DNA of 64,000 bases from Physcomitrium patens (lineage: Eukaryota; Streptophyta; Bryopsida; Funariales; Funariaceae), in NCBI RefSeq assembly GCF_000002425.4, contig NC_037258.1:4193709-4257708 (forward strand), written 5' to 3'. The notes below the pieces were generated by a model. It saw only the letters and a list, made by a program, of their open reading frames with translations. It was not told where the DNA came from and made no database searches. Made by a program: the position numbers and the translations under genes. How positions within the stretch are numbered: position 1 is the stretch's first letter; each line of letters opens with the position of its first letter. Positions 23,150 through 33,586 of this stretch are shown here, one piece after another.

Positions 23150-24465
23150 TGTCGTGTTGTAACACGAGTATACAGTGAAAATAAAAAAAAAGGGGAATTT
23201 TATTAATATTCAGTTACCTCGAATATTGGGAGCATCAACGAACTCGAGTACAAATACTGAGTGGTCAGGTTGAGTCACTCCGTTACAGTCAGCCGAGGCA
23301 TACTGAAATGCTCCATTCGATTCCAATAACGAGAGTCAGCAAGAAGAGAAGGACTAATTCACATGACGGGTTCGAGGAGCCAATTGGATCCAATTTCGAT
23401 AATCCAATCCGGGTCCTCTTATCCAATATGAGACCTGAATTGGCCGGTCAACCCAATGCAGTCTAATTACGAGAAATCCAGGTCTTACCATGGGTCTTAG
23501 CCAATCTGACGCGAGGACCAATTTGACCCAATTAGGAGAACATCCAGGTTACTACGGGCAACTTTTCTAATATAGGACCTGAATTGGTCGGGCGACTCAA
23601 TGTGGTCTCGATTACGGGGTTCGATTCTGTTTCGGGCTGTCCTGTTGTCTGTGCCGTTTCAGGGAACGTTGTTTTTGGTAAATGGATTTCTTAAAGATAA
23701 AAACGGAGGAGAAAGTTTGACGACGAGAGCCAATTTCGGATCCAAGCTTGAGGTGGGAGCCAATTCCGGATCTAAGACGGAAGATTGAAGAAATTCAGAG
23801 GATAAGGTTAGCGGGGAATCGAGGGGGGGAGGGAGTTTTTTTTTTCAAGCTTTTGCAAGGTTACCAGTTCGGTTTCATGAGAGGTTTTTGAAGATCAAGG
23901 GAATTAGAGAGAGGAGCTTCATGCTTCAAGTCGGGGAAGGAAAGACATAGAATTTGGATTTTTCTTCTTCATAGAGTTTTGGGAAGACTGAGGCAATCGC
24001 TACTGAAGTCAGTGTTGTAATGGTGAATCGAGATTTTTAAATGAAGTGGGTTTGAATACTCTTGACTGTTTTGTGAAATCGAGGTACGTCTGTGATTGAA
24101 GGATTAAAGGGGTGTCTATAGGATTGAGTATGCGAAGTGAATGAAATTTATTGGGTTAATCTAACAGGACAGTTAGTGGATACAAGATCGTAAGTACAAA
24201 GGGGTATTGAAGATTAACAGTTTGGGTTGTTCGGGGTTCTCTGTAACGTCTAGAGACCTATTGGCTGGGGCAAAAAAAAAAAAAAAAAAAAAATATCGAC
24301 AAGCAGTCAAAGAGCATCCGTATAGATTTACGGTACATTGTTGCAGTCGTTTATATTCCAGCAGTCAAAAACTGATAGACTGCTTGACTATCGACGAATC
24401 TCCATACTACCTTCTACAACCAGACGCCCGGCGCATTCTCGAGCAGGAAAGCAGGTAATACGACA
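23150..24465 (+). repeat. LTR3 of D
   Basis: 1316 bases, closest in layout to LTR1 (same G-rich tract, long A-run near 24272). It ends GTAATACGACA, followed by the target sequence ACGG. Confidence 0.92.
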
Positions 24466-25148
24466 ACGGATGGTTGATTCAGTTATTAAAAGTGGTTATT
24501 ATAGGATTATGGTTAGAATCTAGAAATCAATAGCAATTATATAGGAGTTGTAGAAGTACCAGACTGTGATAGTTATAAGTCGGGATTAAGCTTGGTGCTT
24601 CTTCTTTGTTTTTTTTTGTTTTCTTTGTTGTTGAAGAGTAATGGAAAGTTTCTGAATACTGAGAAGTGAGTCTATGGAATAAATCACAGATTGATTTATG
24701 AGTTATTGATTATGTAATTGAAGTACTGAGTGATTGAATTATATGAGAAGTTATTGGAAGATTGATTATGGATGGAAGATTATGATTGTTATTTATTGAG
24801 AGTTGTATGTGTGTATTTCGACAGAGAAAGTCTGTGATTACAAGAATTTTGTGAATTCAGATTGGTTGGAATGAAGTCTGTTATTTCTGGTGTTGGATGG
24901 AATTTATTGAGTTTTGAGCGGTCTTTTGAAAGTGTAGGGTTGCACATTGTGGTTATCAATTGATGAAGGAGTATTGTTACTGGTAGGAAGCATTGTAGTA
25001 TTTGTTAGTATTTAAGTAGTTCAAAATACAGTTAATTGTGTGATCTTAACAAGTGAAACTCATGCGCTTAGTCTTTTTTTATGTTTGAATTCTCCTATGC
25101 AGGTTTATTCTGGAAGGAAATTGTAGAATAAGTAAAACAAGAATCACA
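24466..25148 (+). repeat. A2 5' LTR, second part
   Basis: Resumes ACGGATGGTTGATTCAG after element D and continues collinear with the 3' LTR to the terminal GAATCACA, next to the primer site. Confidence 0.9.
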
Positions 25149-25151
25149 TTT

Positions 25152-25169
25152 TGGTGCCGCTGTCGGAGA
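25152..25169 (+). other. Primer-binding site of A2 (tRNA-Asp type)
   Basis: TGGTGCCGCTGTCGGAGA three bases after the 5' LTR. It matches the tRNA-Asp 3'-end complement used by Athila/Tat elements except for a few transitions. Confidence 0.75.
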
Positions 25170-25257
25170 TTGACAATAGCATTGAGTGTTAGGAATTAAT
25201 TGTCGGATGAGTAGCTGGAAAATAGAAAGGAAATTCAGTAGTATATAATGAAAGATT

Positions 25258-28200
25258 ATGGTTATTAAAAATGAAAACATTGCAGTAAAGAAAACATGTC
25301 AAGCGAAAGAAAGATAAGAGAGAGCGCAAGCAAGAAAATTGTTGCAAAATGAGTAAGAACTCAAGTTAAAAAAGAAGCGTGGACAAAGTTGGATTAAGAC
25401 ATGGTTGTATGCCTGTCGACATATCCGAGCATACCTAAAAGTTGACCGATCTCTAATATTTTAGACATATATACCATTAAAAAAATTACCAAGAGTACTC
25501 ATAAGAAATTTTGTCAACAGCCTAGCGTATCTCTTGAGCTCATTAATTACAAGTGGAGGAAATACAAAAGAATTGGATATTCCATTGGATACCTTTCCAA
25601 TAGTAGAAATTGTCAATTCTGTTAAAATTGGTTTCGTAGAATGGCATAAATTGCTTACTGATAATGGCCAATTCAGCGTATTTCAAATTCCATCATTTTT
25701 ACCTCCAATTCAACTAATAAACTTATTCAGGGATAATAATAGTAAATTAAGGAGGTTGGAAAGTCTAAAAAAGATAATTGAAGAAGGTAGTGGTAATTTT
25801 AATAAGAAATTAAGTAGCACATTGTCCTCTTCAATGGCGACGGGTGGCCCAGCGGTTCCAATAGCAGTACAAATGAGTGACGTGAGCAATCACACAATGA
25901 GCATGGCTCCATTACTTACTTTTAGGGGCTTTTTGGATGTGGATCACAATCAATGTTTATCTCAATTTCTGACAGCATGTATAGTCAATAATGGAAGAAC
26001 CAAAGATATTTGGTTACGATGGTTGCTAGCAACCTAAAAGGACACGGCGTTTGAATGGTACAACTGCCAATCAATGGATCAATTTTTAAATTGAGAAGCA
26101 TTGAAGAATATATTTTTAACCCATTTTCGGCCAATAGGTTTTAAAGATCATCTTCAAGAGAGATTAATGAATAACAAAATGATCTTAGAAGACGCTGTGG
26201 AATTATATAATGGCCGGGTGGTTGATATACTTAGTAAGTGGCCAAATCAGCAAATGTCAGAGGTATTTATCTTATCCATATTAATCAATGGTTTGCACCT
26301 ACCAGAGTTAAAAATGTTTGTGAAGGAAGCTCATCCCGTTATGGTATCTGCATCCTTTAATAGATCCAAGGTTTGGAAGAAATGCCATTATGATCAGTTT
26401 TTAATTAGGAGAGCTACGTTGATTCCAATTCAAGGCAGTTATCAAAATCTGACTTAGAATGGATCAGTGGGTGCTTATCTACGGACGTTAGAAACAGGGG
26501 CCAATTCCAATGCCAATATTCAAGGGCTAGTTAATATCATCCCATTGCAAGCTATACCACCGAATGTGACAACAGCGTATGCTCTCTATTTTCCATATCA
26601 ATAACAAGCGTTAACTTTGGTAGAGTTATCAATAATACTAACCTCAAAAGATTCCAAGGAAGCCTTGTTGTTAAACTTGACAAAGAAAATGGAAGAAATG
26701 GCCATTAATATGGCCAAGGATAAGGAGAAGAAGCAAAAGCCTACCAATACTAGGACCAATGTTTGGTACAGTAATTGTAAGGACTACGGTCATTTGATAA
26801 TAGAATGCCCTTCACCCTCACAAATGATGGATCAATGTACATTTTGGGGAGGAAAGCACTTAACAACTAATTTTTGGAATTTACAAAGAAAACAATAATT
26901 CAATAATCAGACCATGATTCCACCAACTCACTAGGACGTCAATCAAGTTCAATCGGAAAATACGTTTGGATGGAATGGAAATTGATCTAATTGACAAAAT
27001 TGAGCATTCAATAACTTTCAAAGTTCCAATTTTAATCAAGGATCTACATCGAACCCCAAGAACTACAGGAAGGAGCAGCAGAGGTATTAGTAATATGCTC
27101 CACAGGCGTCATCGAACCAAGTTCCCTCCATTCCAACAGGACAAGCAGGATCATTTTCCAACCCTACATGGAATAAGCCTAGTAGATATATATCGATGGA
27201 GATACCCAATATGCTTGATGCAGGTGCAAGAAAACCACTTCATTGTTTCTGTTGTAAACAGATTGGCCATTATAATAGTGAATATTTCAATCCTAGAGCC
27301 AGTGACGATTATGCATCAGTTTGTAGAAATTACAAGCAATCGGGGCATACTTATCAGCAATGTAATGCTCCATTCAATTTCAATAATCGAGATCAATAGA
27401 TCCAAAATCAAGGAAAAATGGAAGAGATAAATCAAGGTCCTGAAGATTCTTCGATAAATCGGGTGGAATGTGTCCAAGCCATTCTTACCAAGAGTCAGTA
27501 AAAAGAAAAAAGACTAATTCAACATTTGGGTGATCTTAAAGCAAAGGGCTAATTTGATCCAATTATGGAGACATCCAAACCAGGTCCTGTTACGAGACTC
27601 TTACCGAGTATGAAACCTGATTCGGTTGGACTACCTAATAAGGTACCGATTACGAAGGCTTCAGATTCATTTTAAGTTGTTTCGTTCTTTACATAGTTTC
27701 GAAAAACATCCTTTCCATTAAAAGATCCTCTAGGAGGCGTGAATTCTAAAGAAGCTCCGTCTCCTATTCCAATTTCGAGTCTAGGACGGGAGAATATCTT
27801 ACATCAAGGAGTTAAACTCCAATCAAAGAAAAGAAAGAGGGCATTGGGCATTACCCTAAATATGGAATCCTATGACATATTGAAGGATGTGGATGCTATT
27901 TGACCTTCTATTTTTATGAAGTAACTTCTAGCGGTCGCACCCAAGTGCCATTTTATATTGAATTTATCGTTAACACGGCATAGGCAATGCAATAAAGTAG
28001 TTTATGAAGTCAATTTGAATCCTGATCCAAGTGCACCAACCATCGATGTTTCGATTGAGTGTGTTATGATCTCTGGTGTTTAGGTAGATGGTGGTTCCAG
28101 CATCAATTTAATGAATGCTAATACAATGGATGCTTTAAATTTGAAACATTTAGTACTCACGACATTGGTATTACGGATGGCAGATCATAGCCGGGTTAAA

Positions 28201-29048
28201 CCAATGGATATTTTACGGAGTGTTCAAACTATAATTGTTGGTATTACATATACAATTGACTATATCATCTTTCGGCTATAATATTTGACTTTATCATATC
28301 CAATTTTATTGAGACGATCTTGGCTTTATCAAATGAAGGCCAAGAACAATTGGGGTTGGGATACTTTGACAATTGACAAGGACGGAGACAAAATGGTATT
28401 ACAAATATACCCAGTATGCTATCACGAGGAGTCTCAATTACCAACATCTAAATTGACGTCAGACGATGAGCTTAACTCCGATGATGATGCAATCGCATTG
28501 ATTACGGAGGTGCCTGTGGAGGCAGTGCAATACCCTGGAGTGGTGTATCAATGTGGAGGTCCGGGGGAGTACTTGATATACTAGGACGGATTCACAAAAC
28601 TCTGAGTATGTTAGTATTGATTGGATGACCAAGTATGATGTGTACCATGTGAGTGCTCTAGACACAAGATTCAGTACTTTGCACATGTTGGATGTACTCA
28701 CTGATTTTCAACCAGCATGAGAGTTGAAAGAGAATATCGCTATTGTACCTTTATGTCAAACTATTAACTTAGCGACCACACCAGAGCCATAGACAATTAA
28801 TGTCTATGAAGGTATTAAGGACTAGGAGTTAACCTGTTGGACAAAAATTTTCTTGCATCATAAGTCTGCTTTTACTTGAACTTATGCTAATTTAAAGGAT
28901 ATTCCCGCTAACGTCTATGAGCATCGTATCATTTAAGAGGAGAACGCTAAACCAATATGACAAAGGAAATATCGCCTTAATCCTAAACATTCTCTCATAG
29001 ATAAGAAGGAATTAGACAAGCTTTTTGCGGTTGGTTTTATTTACTCGA
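25258..29048 (+). pseudogene. A2 gag-protease (decayed)
   Basis: Starts at ATG 25258 (MVIKNENIAVKK). Gag core segments at 25534-26037 and 26101-26457 carry a typical Gag WLRWLLAT / AFEWY region. Zinc-knuckle pairs follow at about 26765-26880 (YSNCKDYGHLIIEC; CTFWGGKHLTTN) and 27230-27365 (CFCCKQIGHYNSEY; CRNYKQSGHTYQQC). The linker then leads to a protease segment, VDGGSSINLMN (28084-28120), and an acidic linker (DDELNSDDDA). The segments I placed lie in the frame of the start codon and are cut mainly by stops (for example at 26035 and 26455). It would encode the particle protein and processing protease. Confidence 0.78.
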
Positions 29049-30769
29049 TGTTATAATACCTAAAGTCTTGCTTGAAAATGCTCCAAACACCTGGCTGTGG
29101 AAGGAAGAATGGAAATTACAATAACAAAATCTTAATTCTAATAGAATACTAAAAATGCTCTAATTAGACCATAATAATGGTAAGCAAGCTTAATAAAATT
29201 CAAAAAAACCTCAAAGAAATTTCAAACAAACAATAAGAATTCTTAAAGAAATATTAGAAGGATCACAAATATCACTCAAATACATCTCAATTCAATCTTA
29301 ATTTAATTTTAGTTAAAATCCTATTGAACTTCATTCAAACTTTAGGCCAAAACTAATAAAAAATTAAATCCTAATAAAATCCTAAATCCTAAATAAAACC
29401 CTAAACAAACCTTAAACCAAATCCCAATCAAATCTTAAATCAAATCCTAAATCCTAAATCAAATTCTAACTAAATCCTAATCCAAATCTTAAATCCTAAA
29501 TCAAACCCTAACCAAACCCTAATCCAAATCCTAACCAAACCCTAATCCAAATCCTAACCAAATCCTAAATCCTAAACCAAATCCTAACTAAATCCTAAAT
29601 CCTAAATCAAATCCTAATCAAATCCTAATTCAAATCCTAAATCCTAAACCAAATCCTAACTAAATCCTAAATCCTAAACCAAATCCTAAATACTAAATCA
29701 AACCCTAATCCAAACCCTAAACCAAATCCTAGTAATTCCTATAACAGATTTAAACCTCAATAACTAATGAATAAATCATCGATCTTAATTCAAATTTTGC
29801 ATACTTTTAAAAAAATAAATTAAAAACAAGCACAAAAATATTGAAAAGGATCACAGTTATCAAATTGATGATATCTTCAAAAATGTGCTCTGGTATTGGC
29901 CGGCCTCCTTTTCTAATCTTGATGCCAATCTTCTAGAGCCAATATCTCTCCTTTGCACCATTCGATTGATTTCAAAATTCTCATGCACATAGAAAAATAA
30001 GTCTAATATTCTCTCACATAAGTTTCACTCCAATCCAATTAGTAGATTGCAAGAAATCTTAAAAATCCCCACTAGACCTAAAATTCTACTTTTTGAGATC
30101 TTAATCCACTTAAACCTAAATATCCTTTAATTCAACTGTTAGATCGAGCTTAAATTCACAATACATATTGAACGCAACTATACCCATAAACCCACAAAAA
30201 TTTCACTTATAGATCTATTATAAAACTCTTGAAATCACCCAAAATATAAATCCTATTTTATTTCATAAAATCCAAGTCATCCAAAACAAACCTTGACTTT
30301 GTAAAGCTCTTACAAAGTCATAACATCTTCAAATCATCCAAAATCAATACCCATAAAAATCCTATCCAATCTTCTATCAAATCCCACTCTTCGATCTACC
30401 AAAGAGTCCCGGAGTCGTCATCGAGACTCGGTTTTGTGCTTCATGGTCTGATTTCGATCCTGGTTCATAACCGGCCCTCTCTGGGTATCAACATCTAATT
30501 TTTTTAAGTAATTTTTACTAGAATTTACTCTTGACTTCTTCCTAAATATGTCTATATCATTTATTTTTCCAATCTACCTTATTTTGCCTTATTTTTGGCC
30601 CTACAAAGTAAGTAGAAGCTATTTTTCTAAAAAGACAACATTACTACTTAAAGTTTTACTACCTTCCTATCTTTTATCCATATTTTTCTACCTTTTTTTT
30701 TAACTTGGCTCTTCTATCATAAGATCTATATTATCATCTTTTACCATAAATTCGTGTTATAACATGACA
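29049..30769 (-). mobile_element. Element E: probable solo LTR inside A2 pol
   Basis: A 1721-base block that interrupts A2 between ATTTACTCGA and CTGATACCAAATAG; A1 is uninterrupted here. On the minus strand it begins TGTCATGTTATAACACGA and ends TTATAACA, giving TG...CA ends. The flanks CTCGA and CTGA are compatible with a damaged 5-base duplication. It has no internal coding region, so a solo LTR (recombination product) is the simplest reading. The start resembles the D LTR start in 16 of 18 bases. Confidence 0.65.
29370..29740. repeat. Degenerate telomere-like CCTAAA tract within E
   Basis: Dozens of irregular units of the type AAATCCTAA, AAACCCTAA and CAAATCCTAAC. They resemble the plant telomere repeat CCCTAAA but are interrupted by C/T and spacing changes, so this is not a true telomere array. 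It lies in the middle of E. Confidence 0.75.
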
Positions 30770-33237
30770 CTGATACCAAATAGCGAGTGGGTTTCTCCAA
30801 TGGTCATGGTGCCGAAAAAGAATGGAAAAATCCGCATTTGTCAGGATTTCCAGAAACTTAATGCGGCCACCAAAAAGAATTACTTTCCATTGTCTTCACA
30901 GATAGTGTATTGGACGTCATAGCCTATCACAAATATTATTCGTTCCTTGATGGATTTTCTTGATATAATCAAGTTCAAATTGCAACACAAGACCAACTTA
31001 AGACAAACTTTATTACAAATTGGGGCACATTTGCTTATCGCGTGATGTCTTTTGGGTTATGTAACACCCCAGCCTTATTTCAGAGAGTGATGACTCAGGC
31101 CTTCTAAGACTATCTCCAGCTGTTTATGGAGATCTTTTTAGATGACTTTTGTACATTCAGTACAAAACATGATCATCTTAATTGTCTGGACAAATATTTG
31201 GTTCGGTGCATTAAGTTTGGAATATCGTTGAATTCGAAGAAGTATCCATTTGGTATTCAGTCCAATAAATTATTGACACATATCGTCTCGAACCGTGGTA
31301 TTGCTATGGATCCTGACAAACTGCAGCACATAATGAACTTGCCCAAACTAGAGACATCCTCCGATGTTTGTGGATTTGTGGGCCATATCAGTTATTATCG
31401 AAGATTCATTCGTTCATTTGTAGTTATTTGTCAATCTTTAACAAACTTACTGAAGAAACCTCCGTTAGATGGAACTAGTCCTATCTTGACCATAGAGTAT
31501 ATCGTGGCCTTTGAAGCGTTGAAGTCAAAATTGGTCTCTGCACCAATATTGGTGGGTCCTCGTTAGACGGAGCCCTTTCATGTCTATGTTGATGCATCCA
31601 ATGTAGCTATTGGATCCATATTAAGTCAGAAAGATGACAAGGATTTGGATCATCCTATCTATTATATCAATCGATAATTGGTGGCTACCAAACGTAATTA
31701 CACTACTATTGAACGAGAAGCGTTGGATATGATATACTCGATTCAAAAATTTTGGCACTATTTGCTTGGGTATCCGTTTATTTTTTATGTGGATCATGAT
31801 GCCCTCAAATATATAATTGATAAGCTTCAATTGAGTGGGCGCATTGTCCGATGGGTCTTACTCTTAGAAGAGTTCAATTTTATGATTGTCATATGACTTA
31901 GGAAGAACCATGCCAATGTTGATCATTTATCCCAGTTGTCTAATATTTTTGGCAACGAGCCTGTCTCGTATGCTCTTCTCGATGCCAAATTATTTGTGGT
32001 GGATGTGATTTCTCCCAAGTATAGTGAAATCATTCAGTTTCTGACCTTCCACACCTTTCCGCCGACTTTCACTGAGAAGCTTAAGAAGCGACTCATTCTG
32101 AACAGTGCCCCATACACAATGATTTGCGATGCTTTGTATAAACAAGGCAAAGATGGTATTTTACGCCATTGTATCTTTCCAAGTGAAGTACAGTCGATCC
32201 TCGAAGGTTACCATTTGGATAGTTGTGGTAGACATTTTGCGGGAGATAGTACTGCTCGCAAGGCTTTAATGGCCAGATATTGGTGGCCCATAATATTTTT
32301 TGATGCGCACCAATTTGTTCGTTGTTGTGATCCCTGTCAACAAATTGGTCGACCCACGTGCACTTTTGCCATGCCATTAGTTCAAATCTTGGCACAAGTA
32401 CCATTCAAAAAATGGGGTATTGATTTTAAGAGTTCCATCGCACTAGCGTCAAAATCTGGCCAGAAGCGATATATTTTAATCACCATGAACTATGTAACAA
32501 AATGGGAAGAGGTTATTGCTACCCACCATGATAATGCTAGTACGATGGCTACTTTTTCATACGAGAATATTATAACTTGATTTGGATATCCAAAGGAATT
32601 GGTTAGCGATCACGGCATCCATTTTTTAAATGCTACTATGACAAACACATATGAGATTAAGCATCAAAAAATCACTCCATATCATCCTCGTGCTAATGGA
32701 CAAATGGAAAAGACTAATAGAATTTTGTGCAAGGTCTTGACTAAGATAATTTTGGGGGCGGGTACCGATTGGGAGACCAAACTCTTTGCGACTTTGTTGG
32801 CATATCGTACCGCATATAAAGTAACTACCAACTCTACTCCGTTTCAACTAATTTACGGTCAAGAGGTAATTTTACCAATCAAGTTGGAGGTTCAAAGTTT
32901 ACGGATTGCCTTGGATGAACGACTCAGTGACAAAGAGTCATTATATTCTTGGTTGGCAAAATTGGAAGAATTGGATGAAATACGAGCTGCAACTCTTTTC
33001 CACATAGAAGCAAATCAAAAACGGAAGAAGAGTTACTATGACAGTAAACTGCGTCCAAAGATTTTTATGCCCAATGATTTGGTATTACTGTATGATAGCC
33101 AGTTTAATCATTTTCTGAAAAAATTTCAAGTTCGTTGGCATGGGCCGTATCGAGTGATTGAAGATTTTTTCAATAGGTCTATTCAATTGGAGGATTTCAT
33201 GGGCCATCACTTCAATACCCGCATTAACGGAAACTGA
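30770..33237 (+). pseudogene. A2 pol: RT, RNase H, integrase (decayed)
   Basis: RT resumes after E with NSEWVSPMVMVPKKNGKIR. A frameshifted stretch follows at about 30890-31080. Then comes catalytic EIFLDDFCTFS (near 31130-31160) and the connection domain. RNase H spans about 31560-31930 (VYVDASNVAIGS; EREALDM; YVDHDALKYI). Integrase spans 31936-33237: zinc H-H-C-C is intact (YHLDSCGRHF; CCDPCQQ), with a DAHQFVRCCDPCQQ block typical of Athila. The DDE positions are GIDFKS, VSDHG and GQMEKTNR, and a WHGPYRV module lies near the end. No chromodomain. Stops at 31564, 31894 and 32578 are the main damage downstream of RT. Confidence 0.85.
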
Positions 33238-33586
33238 TTACGGTTATATAATACATAAAATACGAGACGGATTTTCATTTTTTTTTGGAGGGATGACTTC
33301 GAATGGACACAAAGTAGTCTAAGTATGGTATAAGTGCATTAGGGTGTAGAAGCGGCTAAAAAGATAGTTAGTAATTATTAATATGTCAGATAGGACGAAG
33401 GTGAAAAATAGACAGTATGAGTAACATGTTGTCATGATCATCGATAGTAAGAGAATAGGAGTGGGGCACCAGTTAGAGGTCATTATATGTTGTCGTTATT
33501 GGTTGTTTTCTGACATTGTTAGTTCTTGTGTTTCTTACGTTTTCGAGCCTAATAGTTTCAGTTAAGAGTTTGAGAGAGGGAGCATC
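33238..33586 (+). other. Non-coding spacer between A2 integrase and the 3' ORF
   Basis: About 350 bases with no sustained frame. It could carry a splice acceptor or leader for the following ORF, but I see no diagnostic signal beyond a pyrimidine-rich stretch near 33515-33545. Confidence 0.4.

Larger units (their letters stand above)
13759..24465 (+). mobile_element. LTR retrotransposon D (Ty3/Gypsy, three-LTR composite) inserted in the A2 LTR
   Basis: LTR1 (13759-15075), full internal region (15076-21057), LTR2 (21058-22395), a partial internal region (22396-23149) and LTR3 (23150-24465). The outer ends are TGTCGT...ACGACA. The flanks share ACGG (AACGG if the last A of LTR3 is counted as target), and the uninterrupted A1 LTR reads GAACGGATG at this point, confirming an insertion. 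LTR1 and LTR3 share features that LTR2 lacks, such as the long A-run near their ends and the same G-rich tract, so they look like the pair of one element. Pol is nearly open, which points to a young copy. Confidence 0.92.

Noticed and set aside
29370-29740. A true interstitial telomere or chromosome end
   Set aside because: The CCTAAA units are irregular and interrupted, and they lie within an LTR-like insertion inside a retrotransposon.
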